Of a stretch of DNA of 64,000 nucleotides, positions 43,086-53,070 are shown in pieces. Numbering within the stretch: the first letter of the stretch is position 1; every line of letters begins with the position of its first letter. The DNA is from Burkholderia pseudomultivorans (GTDB lineage Bacteria > Pseudomonadota > Gammaproteobacteria > Burkholderiales > Burkholderiaceae), in NCBI RefSeq assembly GCF_902499075.1, contig NZ_CABVPP010000001.1, positions 454,528-518,527 of the forward strand. The letters run 5' to 3'. The notes beneath the pieces are model-generated. The model did no database searches and had not been told where the DNA came from. It saw only the letters and a program-made list of their open reading frames with translations. Both the position numbers and the translations under genes were made by a program.

Positions 43086-44420
43086 TCAGTGCAGCTTCAC
43101 CCGCGGCAGCGTCGTGCGCCGCAGCCAGTGCGCAACCGTATCGAGCATCATCCGCGGATAACCGTGCAGCGCCGCGATATGCAGCCGGTACAGCGACATG
43201 TACATGAAGCGCGCGAACAGCCCCTCGATCAGCATGTTGCCGCCGATCAGCCCGCCCATCAGGTTGCCGACCGCGCTGAAATGGCCGAGCGACACCAGCG
43301 AGCCGAAATCGCGATAGGTGAACTCGGGCAGCGGACGCCCGTCGAGCCGGCATCCGATCGCCTTCAGCAGGAAGCTCGCCTGCTGGTGCGCGGCCTGCGC
43401 GCGCGGCGGCACGTTGCGCTCGTTGCCGGGCCATACGCATGCCGCGCAATCGCCGAGCGCGAATATGTTGTCGTCGGTGAAGGTCTGCAGCGTGCGGCGC
43501 ACGTCGAGCTGGCCGAGCTTGTTGACCTGCAGGCCGTCGAGATGCGCGAGCACCGCCGGTGCCTTGATGCCGGCCGCCCAGACCGTCAGGTCCGCGCGCA
43601 CCGCCTTGCCGCTCGCCGTATGCACGAACCCCGGCGCGACCTCGGTCACGCGCTCGCCGAGCATCAGCCGCACGCCGAGCTTTTCGAGCAGTTCGGCCGT
43701 CGCCGACGACACGCGCTCCTGCAGCGCCGGAAGAATGCGCGGCCCCGATTCGATCAGCACGATGCCGACGTCGTGCCGCGGGTCGAGCTTGTGCAGCCCG
43801 TACACGGACAGCACCTGCGCCGTATTGCGCAACTCCGCGGACAGCTCGACCCCCGTCGCACCGCCGCCGACGATCACGACCTGGATGCGCGGCTCGGCCG
43901 CCTCGCCCGGCGCAGCCGGCGGCGGGTTCTGGTGCTCGGCGCGCATGCACGCGGCGATCAGCCGCTTGCGGAAGCGCTCGGCCTCGCCGACCGTATCGAG
44001 CGCGATCGCGTTTTCCGACGCGCCCTGCACGCCGAAGAAGTGAGTGGTACTGCCGATCGCGATCACGAGCGTGTCGTATTCCAGCTCGCGCGCCGGCAGC
44101 AGTTCCGCGCCGTCGCTATCGTTGACGGGCGCCAGCGTGACACGCTTCGCCGCGCGGTCGAGCCCGGTGAGCTCGCCCTGCTGGAACTCGAAGCCGTGCC
44201 AGCGCGCCTGCGCCGCGTATTCGAGCTCCTGCGTGAACGGGTCCATGCTGCCTGCCGCCACCTCGTGCAGCAGCGGTTTCCAGATGTGCGTCGGATTGCG
44301 GTCGACGAGTGTGACAAGCGCACGCGCGGGACGCTTGCCGCGCGCGCCGTAACGGTCGCCGAGCCGCGTCGCCAGTTCCAGGCCGCCCGCGCCTCCGCCT
44401 ACGATGATGATCCGATGCAT
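43086..44420 (-). CDS. ndh: Type II NADH dehydrogenase
   Basis: 444 residues. Start IIIVGGGAGGLELATRLG is the FAD Rossmann site and QVVIVGGGATGVELSAEL the NAD(P)H site; ALGDCAACVWPG is the C-terminal FAD motif. The C-terminal region (about 375-440) carries the amphipathic membrane-attachment part. It passes electrons from NADH to quinone without pumping protons. AAAGGGGGG precedes the ATG. Confidence 0.93.
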   Translation of the reverse strand: MHRIIIVGGGAGGLELATRLGDRYGARGKRPARALVTLVDRNPTHIWKPLLHEVAAGSMDPFTQELEYAAQARWHGFEFQQGELTGLDRAAKRVTLAPVNDSDGAELLPARELEYDTLVIAIGSTTHFFGVQGASENAIALDTVGEAERFRKRLIAACMRAEHQNPPPAAPGEAAEPRIQVVIVGGGATGVELSAELRNTAQVLSVYGLHKLDPRHDVGIVLIESGPRILPALQERVSSATAELLEKLGVRLMLGERVTEVAPGFVHTASGKAVRADLTVWAAGIKAPAVLAHLDGLQVNKLGQLDVRRTLQTFTDDNIFALGDCAACVWPGNERNVPPRAQAAHQQASFLLKAIGCRLDGRPLPEFTYRDFGSLVSLGHFSAVGNLMGGLIGGNMLIEGLFARFMYMSLYRLHIAALHGYPRMMLDTVAHWLRRTTLPRVKLH

Positions 44421-44705
44421 CCCGATTCCCCCCTTTGCGATTCGAAACTGCTGCCGCCGGACGATGCGAACGCGATGCGTTCATGTCGCCGCATGGATTA
44501 ACCGGTTCGGACATCATCGATGTGCAGTTCGAAACACCTCGATGGGTCCGCTCCCGGCACGCGGGGCGCGCGGCCCCGCGTCAATGGCATGACTGACATG
44601 CATTGTCCGGGAGCTTGCGCGTTGACCACAAGCAAACCAGCTCGATATTCGACATCCCTGCAACAATATGCCGCAGACAGCGTGAACCGTATACAGGGGG
44701 AACGA

Positions 44706-47459
44706 TCAGTGCGCTTCCTCCCAGTTCGCACCGGCGCCGACCTCCGCGACCAGCGGCACCTTCAGCTTCGCGACGCCGCACATCATTTCGGGCAGCTTCT
44801 CGCGCACCAGCGACAGCTCGTCGTCGGGCACCTCGAGCACCAGTTCGTCGTGCACCTGCATGATCATCCGCGACGCGAGCTTGTCGCGCGCGAGCCAGCC
44901 GTCCACCGCGATCATCGACAGCTTGATCAGGTCGGCCGCGGTGCCCTGCATCGGCGCGTTGATCGCCGCACGCTCGGCCGCCTGGCGGCGCGGGCCGTTG
45001 CCGCCGTTGATCTCCGGCAGCCACAGGCGGCGGCCGAAAACGGTTTCGACGTAGCCCTTCTCCTTCGCAACCGTGCGCGTGTCTTCCATGTACTGCGCGA
45101 CGCCCGGGTAGCGCGCAAAATACCGGTCGATATAGAGCTTCGCCGCATCCCGCGTGATGCCGAGATTCGATGCGAGCCCGAACGCGCTCATCCCGTAGAT
45201 GAGCCCGAAGTTGATGACCTTCGCGATCCGGCGCTGGTCGGCATTGACCTCCAGCGGCGTCACGCCGAACACCTCGGCGGCGGTCGCACGGTGGATGTCC
45301 TCGCCCTGCGAGAACGCGCGCAGCAGCGACGCGTCGCCCGAGATGTGCGCCATGATTCGCAGTTCGATCTGCGAATAGTCGGCCGACACGATCCGGTGGC
45401 CCGGCGACGCGATGAACGCCTCGCGGATCCGCCGGCCTTCGGCCGTGCGCACCGGAATATTCTGAAGATTCGGATCGTTCGACGCGAGGCGGCCGGTGAC
45501 CGCGACCGCCTGCGCGTAGTTCGTGTGCACGCGCCCCGTTGCCGGGTTCACCATGCGCGGCAGCTTGTCGGTATAGGTCGACTTCAGCTTCGACAAGCCG
45601 CGATGTTCGAGCAGCAGCTTCGGCAGCGGGTAATCCTCGGCCAGCTTCTGCAGCACTTCTTCGTCCGTCGACGGCGCGCCGCTCGGCGTCTTCTTCACGA
45701 CCGGCAACTGCAGCTTCTCGAAGAAGATCTGCCCGATCTGCTTCGGCGAGCCGAGGTTGAATTCGCCGCCCGCGAGTTCGTACGCCTGCCCTTCGAGCTC
45801 GATCAGCCGCGTCGCGATCTCGGTGCTTTGCGCCTGCAGCCGCGCGTCGTCGATCAGCACGCCGGTACGCTCCATCTTGCGCAGCACCAGCGACACCGGC
45901 ATCTCGATCTCGCGATAGACGCGCTCGAGCCCCGGTTCGCGCGCGACCTGCGGATACAGCGCGTGATGAAGCTGCAGCGTGATGTCGGCGTCTTCGGCCG
46001 CGTATTCCGCCGCCTGCGCGAGCGCCACTTCGTCGAAGCCGATCTGCTTCGCGCCCTTGCCCGCCACGTCTTCGTACTTGATCGTCTTGACGCCCAGATG
46101 ACGAAGCGCAAGGCTGTCCATGTCGTGCGTGCGGTGCGACTCGAGCACGTACGATTCGAGCAGCGTATCGTGCTCGATGCCGTTCAGTTCGATCCCGTAG
46201 TTCGCGAGCACCTGCGCGTCGTACTTCAGGTGCTGGCCGACCTTCTTGCGCTCGGCCGATTCGAGCCACGGCTTCAGGCGCGCGAGCACGTCGTCGAGCG
46301 GCAGTTGCTCGGGCAGGTCGGGGCCGCGGTGCGCGACCGGCAGATACGCGGCCTTGCCCGGCTCGGTCGAGAACGACAGGCCGACGAGCCGCGCGACCAT
46401 CGGGTCGAGCGACGTCGTCTCGGTGTCGAAGGCGGTCAGTTCCGCCGCGTCGATCTTCGCGAACCACGCGTCGAACTGCGCCCAGGTCTGGATCGTGTCG
46501 TATTCGCGTGCGACGTCCGCGCCGACCGTCACCGCCGGCTCGCCTTCCGGCGCATCGGCGCCGCCGCCTTCGGCGGGCGCGCTGTCGACTTCGCGCAGCC
46601 ACGTCTTGAAGCCGTAGCGCGCGAAGATGTCGCGCAGCAGGTCGCGCGCTTCGCCGTCGGTTTTCAGCGACGCGTCGATCGATTCGAGATGCGGCGCGAG
46701 ATCGCACGCCGTCTCGACGGTCACGAGCTTGCGGCCGAGCGGCAGGAAGTCGAGTGCGCGGCGCAGGTTGTCGCCGACCACGCCCTTGATCTCGCCCGCA
46801 TGCTCGATCACGCCGTCGAGACTGTCGTACTGCGTCAGCCATTTCACGGCCGTCTTCGGCCCGCACTTCTCGACGCCCGGCACGTTGTCGACGGTATCGC
46901 CGATCAGTGCGAGGTAGTCGATGATCCGCTCGGGCGGCACGCCGAACTTCGCGATCACGCCGTCGCGATCGAGCGTTTCGTTGGTCATCGTGTTGACGAG
47001 CGTGACGCGATCGGTGACGAGTTGCGCGAGATCCTTGTCGCCGGTCGACACGATCACGTTCATCCCGCGCCGTTCGGCTTCGCGCGCGAGCGTGCCGATC
47101 ACGTCGTCGGCCTCGACGCCCTCGACCATCAGCAGCGGCCAGCCGAGCGCGCGCACGGCGCCGTGAATCGGTTCGACCTGCAGCGCCAGATCGGGCGGCA
47201 TCGACGGTCGGTTTGCCTTATAGTCGGCATAAAGGTCGTCGCGGAACGTCTTGCCCTTTGCATCGAACACGCAAGCGCTATACTCTGCACTGACTTCCTT
47301 GCGCATACGGCGCAGCATGTTGATGATTCCGTAGAGCGCTCCGGTCGGCTCCCCGCCAGGGCCACGCAAATCAGGCATCGCATGGTAAGCCCGATACAGA
47401 TAGCTCGAACCGTCAACCAATAGCAGGGTCTTACCTTCCAGATTTCGTTCTTCAGGCAT
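44706..47459 (-). CDS. polA: DNA polymerase I
   Basis: 917 residues from ATG 47,459. The 5'-exonuclease begins LLLVDGSSYLYRAYHAMP, the 3'-exonuclease region has FDTETTSLD with its acidic pair, and the polymerase has SADYSQIELR, the O-helix RRIAKVINFGLIYGMSAFGL and QVHDELVLEV. All three activities look intact. No ribosome site is seen before the ATG, which lies 1 bp from the start codon of the divergent LOG gene. Confidence 0.97.
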   Translation of the reverse strand: MPEERNLEGKTLLLVDGSSYLYRAYHAMPDLRGPGGEPTGALYGIINMLRRMRKEVSAEYSACVFDAKGKTFRDDLYADYKANRPSMPPDLALQVEPIHGAVRALGWPLLMVEGVEADDVIGTLAREAERRGMNVIVSTGDKDLAQLVTDRVTLVNTMTNETLDRDGVIAKFGVPPERIIDYLALIGDTVDNVPGVEKCGPKTAVKWLTQYDSLDGVIEHAGEIKGVVGDNLRRALDFLPLGRKLVTVETACDLAPHLESIDASLKTDGEARDLLRDIFARYGFKTWLREVDSAPAEGGGADAPEGEPAVTVGADVAREYDTIQTWAQFDAWFAKIDAAELTAFDTETTSLDPMVARLVGLSFSTEPGKAAYLPVAHRGPDLPEQLPLDDVLARLKPWLESAERKKVGQHLKYDAQVLANYGIELNGIEHDTLLESYVLESHRTHDMDSLALRHLGVKTIKYEDVAGKGAKQIGFDEVALAQAAEYAAEDADITLQLHHALYPQVAREPGLERVYREIEMPVSLVLRKMERTGVLIDDARLQAQSTEIATRLIELEGQAYELAGGEFNLGSPKQIGQIFFEKLQLPVVKKTPSGAPSTDEEVLQKLAEDYPLPKLLLEHRGLSKLKSTYTDKLPRMVNPATGRVHTNYAQAVAVTGRLASNDPNLQNIPVRTAEGRRIREAFIASPGHRIVSADYSQIELRIMAHISGDASLLRAFSQGEDIHRATAAEVFGVTPLEVNADQRRIAKVINFGLIYGMSAFGLASNLGITRDAAKLYIDRYFARYPGVAQYMEDTRTVAKEKGYVETVFGRRLWLPEINGGNGPRRQAAERAAINAPMQGTAADLIKLSMIAVDGWLARDKLASRMIMQVHDELVLEVPDDELSLVREKLPEMMCGVAKLKVPLVAEVGAGANWEEAH

Positions 47460-47460
47460 T

Positions 47461-48219
47461 ATGAACAAGAGAAAAGTGATTCCGAGTCTGCGTTCGCTCG
47501 CAGATCAAGAACGCGCGACGGCCAAGAAGGCGCGCGCATCGTGGCAGATGTTCACGATTATGGCAGAGTTTATCGAGGCGACCGAGTACCTGTCGGAGAT
47601 CCGCCCGGCCGTCAGCATCTACGGCTCTGCCCGTCTGAAACCCGACACGCCCCACTACAAGCTTGCCGTGCAGATCGCGCGCAAGCTGTCCGACGCCGGC
47701 TTCGCGGTGATCTCCGGCGGCGGCCCCGGCATCATGGAAGCGGCGAACAAGGGCGCGCACGCCGGCAAGGCGCCGTCGGTCGGCCTGAACATCGAGCTGC
47801 CGCACGAGCAGGCCGGCAACCACTACCAGGACATCTCGCTGCGCTTCCGCCACTTCTTCACGCGCAAGGTCACGTTCGTGAAGAACTCCGATGCGGTGAT
47901 CGTGATGCCGGGCGGCTTCGGCACGCTCGACGAACTGTCGGAAGTGCTCACGCTGATCCAGACGAAGAAGTCGCGCCTCGTGCCGATCATTCTCGTCGGC
48001 AGCGACTTCTGGAAGGGGCTGCTGCAGTGGTTCCGCGATCAGCTGATTCCGATGGGCCTGATCAATCCGGAAGACATGGATCTGATGCAGGTGATCGACG
48101 ATCCCGACCAGGTGCTCGACGCGGTGCTCGCGTTCTACGAGGACAGCGGCGAGGAAGAAGGCGAAGGCTCGGACGAGCAGCCGCCGCGCCCGGAAGAAGA
48201 CCGGATGTTCTATCTGTAA
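47461..48219 (+). CDS. LOG-family protein (cytokinin riboside phosphoribohydrolase-like)
   Basis: 252 residues. The family motif PGGFGTLDE is at about 147-155, and SGGGPGIMEAANKGA at 79-93. LOG proteins release free bases from nucleotide monophosphates; bacterial members were long misnamed lysine decarboxylases. AGG lies 6 bp before the ATG. Divergent from polA with one base between start codons. Confidence 0.9.
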   Translation: MNKRKVIPSLRSLADQERATAKKARASWQMFTIMAEFIEATEYLSEIRPAVSIYGSARLKPDTPHYKLAVQIARKLSDAGFAVISGGGPGIMEAANKGAHAGKAPSVGLNIELPHEQAGNHYQDISLRFRHFFTRKVTFVKNSDAVIVMPGGFGTLDELSEVLTLIQTKKSRLVPIILVGSDFWKGLLQWFRDQLIPMGLINPEDMDLMQVIDDPDQVLDAVLAFYEDSGEEEGEGSDEQPPRPEEDRMFYL

Positions 48220-48587
48220 ATGCGCGCGGCAGCGGGAGCCGGCCGGATGGCCGGCGCACCGCTTTGCGCGTTGCTTTGTAACCTTTCGTTAATCGTACGT
48301 CGCGGTCGCGCGACGTCGAATGTCAAATCCGCGCGCCTCGCACTGCGCGACGCAGCGCGAACGGTCGGGCCCGTCGCCTGCCATTGTCAAATCGCGCCGC
48401 GCCGCATGCGCGATCCCGGCCCGCGCAACGCCCAATCCTCGGTAATAAACGCCCCTCGCCTTTTCCATCGCGTGCCCGCACACTGCATTCCGTCGGCGTC
48501 GGCGATCCCCCCTTGGAGCGATTCGCGATGCGTCATCGATTCCACTGCGCCACGCCGACCTTCTACAACGACATCACGGAAAAGAAC
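48220..48587. other. Intergenic region without recognised feature
   Basis: About 370 bp between the LOG gene and the next gene. It has no coding frame I trust and no clear promoter, apart from an AT-rich segment near 48,275-48,300 (TTTGTAACCTTTCGTTAA). Confidence 0.3.
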
Positions 48588-48866
48588 ATGCAACGCTCGC
48601 TGATCGCCCTCGCCTTCGCCGGCCTCGGCCTTTCGCTGTCCGGCCTCGCCCACGCCGTCAACGTCGACGTCAACATCGGCACGCCCGCGCCAGTCGTCGT
48701 CGCGCCGGCTCCCGTCGTCGTCGTCGGCTGGCACGGCGACCGCTACTGGGACGGCCATCGCTACTGGGAACGCCGCGAGTGGGAAGAGCATCAACGCCAT
48801 CATGGCCCTGACGATCGCCGCGGTTATCACTGCCCGCCGGGACACGCGAAGAAGGGCGAGTGCTGA
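48588..48866 (+). CDS. Small exported protein rich in W, R and H
   Basis: 92 residues from ATG 48,588. Residues 1-22 are a clear signal peptide (SLIALAFAGLGLSLSGLAHA), then a valine/proline-rich strand and a repeated aromatic-basic segment (WHGDRYWDGHRYWERREW) ending in two cysteines. Resembles small periplasmic YXWGXW-type proteins of Burkholderia. Function unknown. A terminator hairpin follows. Confidence 0.65.
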   Translation: MQRSLIALAFAGLGLSLSGLAHAVNVDVNIGTPAPVVVAPAPVVVVGWHGDRYWDGHRYWERREWEEHQRHHGPDDRRGYHCPPGHAKKGEC

Positions 48867-48892
48867 ACGACACGGCACGACAACCTAGATAG

Positions 48893-48934
48893 GCAAGGCC
48901 GCCCGCGCGCTTCGGCGCCGGGCGGCCTTGTCGT
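48893..48934 (+). terminator. Hairpin after the small exported protein gene
   Basis: CAAGGCCGCCCG ... CGGGCGGCCTTG with a short GCGC stem inside; only few T follow. Confidence 0.55.
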
Positions 48935-49116
48935 TGATGGCGACGCGTTCGCCACACGATCGTGGCGCCCGCTGCGTCGAACGACGTGCGCGCTTGCCGA
49001 CGGGTTCGCCGGCTTCGCGTCGACGCGCATGAGCGAGCCTGTCGCCCTCTCACCGATCGTCGAAACGCGAGTGGTAGTATCGGCCGCGCAAACGGCCACT
49101 CTCCCCTCATTCACTC

Positions 49117-49608
49117 ATGAACAGGATTCTCGTCAGCGCCTGCCTTGCGGGCCTGCCCGTGCGTTACGACGGTTCGGCGAAGACGGTCGCGGATGCGCTG
49201 CTGCAAACGTGGCGCGACGAGGGCCGCCTCGTCGTCGTATGCCCCGAGGTCGCCGCCGGCTTCGGCACGCCGCGCCGGCCCGCCGAGATCCGGCTGCATC
49301 GCAATGGCGGCGACGTGCTGGCCGGCGCGGCGTCGATCTGCGACGACTCGGGCACGGACGTGACCGCGATGTTCATCGACGGCGCGCACCACGCGCTCCG
49401 GCAGGCAACCGCGCAGGGCTGCCGCTATGCGCTGCTCGCGGACGGCAGTCCGTCGTGCGGCAGCAGTTTCATCTACGACGGCACGTTCTCGGGAAACCGG
49501 CATGAAGGTGCCGGCGTTACTGCCGCGCTGCTCGAACAGCATGGCATTCGGGTGTTCGCGCCGTCGCGGCTGGCGGAACTGGCGGCGTTGATCGAGCGCG
49601 ACGGGTAA
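49117..49608 (+). CDS. DUF523 protein
   Basis: 163 residues. ILVSACLAGLPVRYDG at the start, VVCPEVAAGFGTPR and DGSPSCGSSFIYDGTF are the conserved cysteine-bearing segments of DUF523. The cysteines (C9, C42-region, C111-region) suggest metal or redox chemistry, but the function is not established. Single gene. Confidence 0.9.
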   Translation: MNRILVSACLAGLPVRYDGSAKTVADALLQTWRDEGRLVVVCPEVAAGFGTPRRPAEIRLHRNGGDVLAGAASICDDSGTDVTAMFIDGAHHALRQATAQGCRYALLADGSPSCGSSFIYDGTFSGNRHEGAGVTAALLEQHGIRVFAPSRLAELAALIERDG

Positions 49609-49619
49609 GACCAGCACGC

Positions 49620-49919
49620 GCTTGCGGTCCGCATCGACGCGGTCAGCCTGCTTCTCCATATCCGACGAACATGAGGCTCTCTTCGACGTACGCGCGCGCA
49701 CGTCGGCGGCGCCGGATCGTTCAGCACCAGCAGCAGGTCCTGCGGTACGCCCACCCAGTGCAGGCTCACGGACGCGCCGAGGCTTTCGAACAGCCCCCGA
49801 ATCAGCAGCGCTTCGCCGCTGTCGCCGATCGCGGCCACGGAAACGTGCACGCGCGGAAAACGGAACTGCTCGTCGATCGTGCGCGCTGCGTGGCCGTCAT
49901 CGCCGAGCCTCGGCGTCAC
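49620..49919 (-). pseudogene. Possible gene remnant between amn and DUF523
   Basis: Directly after the amn stop, about 70 codons on the minus strand read as plausible protein (FPRVHVSVAAIGDSGEALLI, LHWVGVPQDLLLVLNDPAPP). Near 49,700 the frame loses sense and a neighbouring frame gives YVEESLMFVGYGEAG with a stop, as if one base had been lost. No ribosome site or recognised family. It could also be chance in high-GC DNA. Confidence 0.3.
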
Positions 49920-51442
49920 TGAAACGCCACTTCCGCAAAACTCCGCAGCTTGCGACTATGCAGCTTGTCGAGCCCGTTCGTGCGCAGGATCTCCATCGCC
50001 TTCACGCCGATCTGCAGATGCTGATCGACTTGCGCGCGATAAAACTGGTCGGCCATGCCCGGCAGTTTCAGCTCGCCGTGCAACGGCTTGTCCGACACGC
50101 ACAGCAGCGTGCCGTACGGCACGCGGAAACGGAAGCCGTTCGCGGCGATCGTCGCGCTTTCCATATCGAGCGCGATCGCGCGGCTCTGCGACAGCCGCTG
50201 CACCGGCTCGCGATGGTCGCGCAGCTCCCAGTTGCGGTTGTCGACGCTCGCGACCGTGCCCGTGCGCATCACGCGCTTCAGTTCGGCGCCTTCGAGCTGC
50301 GTGACGTCGGCGACCGCGCGTTCGAGCGCGAGCTGCACCTCGGCGAGCGCCGGGATCGGCACCCACAGCGGCAGGTCGGCGTCGAGCACGTGGTCCTCGC
50401 GCACATAGCCGTGCGCGAGCACGTAGTCGCCGAGACGCTGCGTGTTGCGCAGCCCCGCGCAGTGGCCGAGCATCACCCACGCGTGCGGACGCAGCACCGC
50501 GATGTGATCGGTGATCGTCTTCGCATTCGACGGACCGACGCCGATGTTGACCATCGTGATGCCGCTGCCGTCCGCGCGCTTCAGGTGATACGCGGGCATC
50601 TGCGGCAGGCGCGGCGGCGCGGCGCCCTCGGCCGCTTCGCTGCCGAGGTTCGCGTTGTACGTGACGACGTCGCCCGGCTCGACGAACGCGCTGTACTGGC
50701 TGCGATACGCGCGCACGTCGGGATCGTCGCTTTCCGTCATCATCGTGCGGCCGAGCTTCACGAACTCGTCGATGTAGAACTGGTAGTTCGTGTACAGCAC
50801 GTAGTTCTGGAAATGCGTCGGCGACGTCGCGGTGTAGTGGCGCAGACGATGCAGCGAGAAGTCGACGCGCGCGGCCGTAAACAGCGCGAGCGGATGCGGC
50901 TCGCCCGGCGACGGCTCGAACGTGCCGTTGACGATGCGATCGTCGAGATACGACAGGTCGGGCGTGTCGAAGATGTCGCGCATCGCGAGCAGGCTGTCGC
51001 GATCGAGCTCGCCTTCGAGATGGATGCCTTCGGGAAATGCGAAGTGAACGGGGATCGGCTGCGACGACACGCCGATCTCGATCTTCACATGGTGGTTCTT
51101 CGCGAGCAGGCGCAGTTGCTCGCGGTAGTAGTTGGCGAACAGGTCGGGACGCGTGACCGTCGTCTCGAAGACGCCCGGGCCCGCGACGAAACCGTACGAA
51201 CGGCGCGAGTCGACGTGCGTGTTGACGTCGGTGCGGATCCGCACGAACGGATAGCACGCGCGCACATGCTCGGTGATCGATTCGTGGCGACGATAGCGCG
51301 CGAACGCATCGCGCAGGAAACCGGTGTTCGTATCGTAGATCGCGGACAACCGCGCGACGGCGGCAATCGGGTCGTCGAAAGCTTCGACCGGCGGACTTTC
51401 GGGCGTCAGCATCCGGTGCCGGCGGCTCAAATCGTTCTTCAT
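49916..51442 (-). CDS. amn: AMP nucleosidase
   Basis: 508 residues from ATG 51,442 (GAGGTG upstream; ATG 51,448 is in frame). The C-terminal half carries the phosphorylase-like core (GSGITMVNIGVGPSNAKTI, HAWVMLGHCAGLRNTQRLGDYVL, ALDMESATIAANG) that cleaves AMP to adenine and ribose 5-phosphate; the N-terminal half is the regulatory domain of the proteobacterial enzyme. Divergent from the DUF2782 gene. Confidence 0.95.
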   Translation of the reverse strand: MKNDLSRRHRMLTPESPPVEAFDDPIAAVARLSAIYDTNTGFLRDAFARYRRHESITEHVRACYPFVRIRTDVNTHVDSRRSYGFVAGPGVFETTVTRPDLFANYYREQLRLLAKNHHVKIEIGVSSQPIPVHFAFPEGIHLEGELDRDSLLAMRDIFDTPDLSYLDDRIVNGTFEPSPGEPHPLALFTAARVDFSLHRLRHYTATSPTHFQNYVLYTNYQFYIDEFVKLGRTMMTESDDPDVRAYRSQYSAFVEPGDVVTYNANLGSEAAEGAAPPRLPQMPAYHLKRADGSGITMVNIGVGPSNAKTITDHIAVLRPHAWVMLGHCAGLRNTQRLGDYVLAHGYVREDHVLDADLPLWVPIPALAEVQLALERAVADVTQLEGAELKRVMRTGTVASVDNRNWELRDHREPVQRLSQSRAIALDMESATIAANGFRFRVPYGTLLCVSDKPLHGELKLPGMADQFYRAQVDQHLQIGVKAMEILRTNGLDKLHSRKLRSFAEVAFQ

Positions 51443-51571
51443 TTTCATCACCTCGTCTGATCCGACGACATTACCACGGAACCCGGTCACGCTCATGGCC
51501 GGCCGCCGGCACGCGAGGGCCGGATGGCGCGCAGTATTTGCTAAAATCGGTAGGTTCACTGGAGACTCATC

Positions 51572-51967
51572 ATGAAGCCGCTCATTCTCGTCGTCGCTGC
51601 CGCCGCGTTTGCCGCCGCCAGCGTCGCTCACGCCGCCGGCGGCACGCCTGGCGCCGACGCGCAGGCGCAGGCCGAGGCCAACGAAGCCGCCGGCCTGCCC
51701 GATCTCCGCCAGATCAACCGGCCCGGCGCGGAAGTCACGTCGAAGGTCGATTTCAGCGACATCCGGCGCACCCCGAGCTTCCACGAAAAGAGCAAGAACG
51801 GCACCGAGGTCACCGAGTATCGCGACCGCGGCAAGCCGGTCGAAATCGACGTGAAGTCGAACTTCGGCACGCGCTACCAGATGAGCTCGACGCCCGATAC
51901 CTCGCCGAAGCCGCACGACGCGGGCGTCCCGATCACGCGCCTGCCGTCGGTCAACCTCCGCTACTGA
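51572..51967 (+). CDS. Exported DUF2782-type protein
   Basis: 131 residues with a signal peptide (residues 1-21, cut after AHA). The rest (ITRLPSVNLRY end; EVTEYRDRGKPVEIDVKSNFG) fits the DUF2782 family found beside thrB and polA in betaproteobacteria. Likely periplasmic. Promoter-like TTGCTAAAATCGG precedes it. Function unknown; 105 bp from thrB. Confidence 0.75.
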   Translation: MKPLILVVAAAAFAAASVAHAAGGTPGADAQAQAEANEAAGLPDLRQINRPGAEVTSKVDFSDIRRTPSFHEKSKNGTEVTEYRDRGKPVEIDVKSNFGTRYQMSSTPDTSPKPHDAGVPITRLPSVNLRY

Positions 51968-52071
51968 CCGCCGCCGCGCCGCGTCGATAACACCGCGGCG
52001 CGCCGCTCGCCCCTTCACCTCCCTCGCGGCCCGCGTCGCGCGGGCCGACCATCTGACCAGACGCATCTCGC

Positions 52072-53070
52072 ATGGCCGTTTTCACTGCTGTTTCCGACTC
52101 CGATCTCGCGCAATGGATGCGCCACTATGAACTGGGCGATGTCGTCGCGTTCCGCGGCATTCCGTCCGGCATCGAAAACAGCAATTTCTTCCTGACGACG
52201 ACGCGCGGCGAATACGTCCTCACGATCTTCGAAAAGCTCACGGCCGGACAACTGCCGTTCTACCTCGACCTGATGCGCCACCTCGCCGGCCACGGCGTGC
52301 CGGTGCCGGATCCGGTCCCGCGCAACGACGGCGCGCTGTTCGGCGAGCTGCACGGCAAGCCGGCCGCGGTCGTCACGAAACTCGACGGCGCGGCCGAACT
52401 CGCGCCCGGGGTCGAACACTGCATCGAGGTCGGCCAGATGCTCGCGCGCCTGCATCTCGCGGGGCGCGACTATCCGCACCATCAGCCGAACCTGCGCAGC
52501 CTGCCGTGGTGGCAGGACAACGTGCCGGCGATCGTGCCGTTCATCACGGACGCGCAGCGCGCGCTGCTCGAGGGCGAACTCGCGCACCAGGCCGGCTTCT
52601 TCGCATCGGACGACTACGCGGCGCTGCCGGAAGGGCCGTGCCATTGCGACCTGTTCCGCGACAACGTGCTGTTCGCGCATGCCGCGCCCGGCACCGGCCA
52701 TGCGGTGCGGCTCGGCGGCTTCTTCGACTTCTATTTCGCGGGCTGCGACAAGTGGCTGTTCGACGTCGCGGTGACCGTCAACGACTGGTGCGTCGACCTC
52801 GCGACCGGCGCGCTCGACATCGCGCGCGCGGACGCGCTGCTGCGCGCGTACCAGACCGTGCGGCCGTTCACGGCCGAGGAGCGCCGCCACTGGAGCGACA
52901 TGCTGCGCGCCGGCGCGTACCGCTTCTGGGTGTCGCGCCTGTACGACTTCTACCTGCCGCGTGCGGCCGAGATGCTCAAACCGCACGACCCCGGCCATTT
53001 CGAACGCATCCTGCGCGAGCGTATTGCCCATACGCCCGTGCTTCCCGAGATCCAAACCGCATGCAACTGA
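52072..53070 (+). CDS. thrB: Homoserine kinase, APH-fold type
   Basis: 332 residues. The start ([19 protein letters not shown]) and the phosphotransferase elements [12 protein letters not shown] and [24 protein letters not shown] identify the aminoglycoside-phosphotransferase-like homoserine kinase used by pseudomonads and Burkholderia for threonine synthesis, unrelated to the GHMP-type ThrB. Overlaps the next gene by 10 bp. Confidence 0.95.
   Translation: MAVFTAVSDSDLAQWMRHYELGDVVAFRGIPSGIENSNFFLTTTRGEYVLTIFEKLTAGQLPFYLDLMRHLAGHGVPVPDPVPRNDGALFGELHGKPAAVVTKLDGAAELAPGVEHCIEVGQMLARLHLAGRDYPHHQPNLRSLPWWQDNVPAIVPFITDAQRALLEGELAHQAGFFASDDYAALPEGPCHCDLFRDNVLFAHAAPGTGHAVRLGGFFDFYFAGCDKWLFDVAVTVNDWCVDLATGALDIARADALLRAYQTVRPFTAEERRHWSDMLRAGAYRFWVSRLYDFYLPRAAEMLKPHDPGHFERILRERIAHTPVLPEIQTACN

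Noticed and set aside
44520-47423. A 967-codon open frame opposite polA
   Set aside because: Same reason; polA is intact with all motifs on the other strand.
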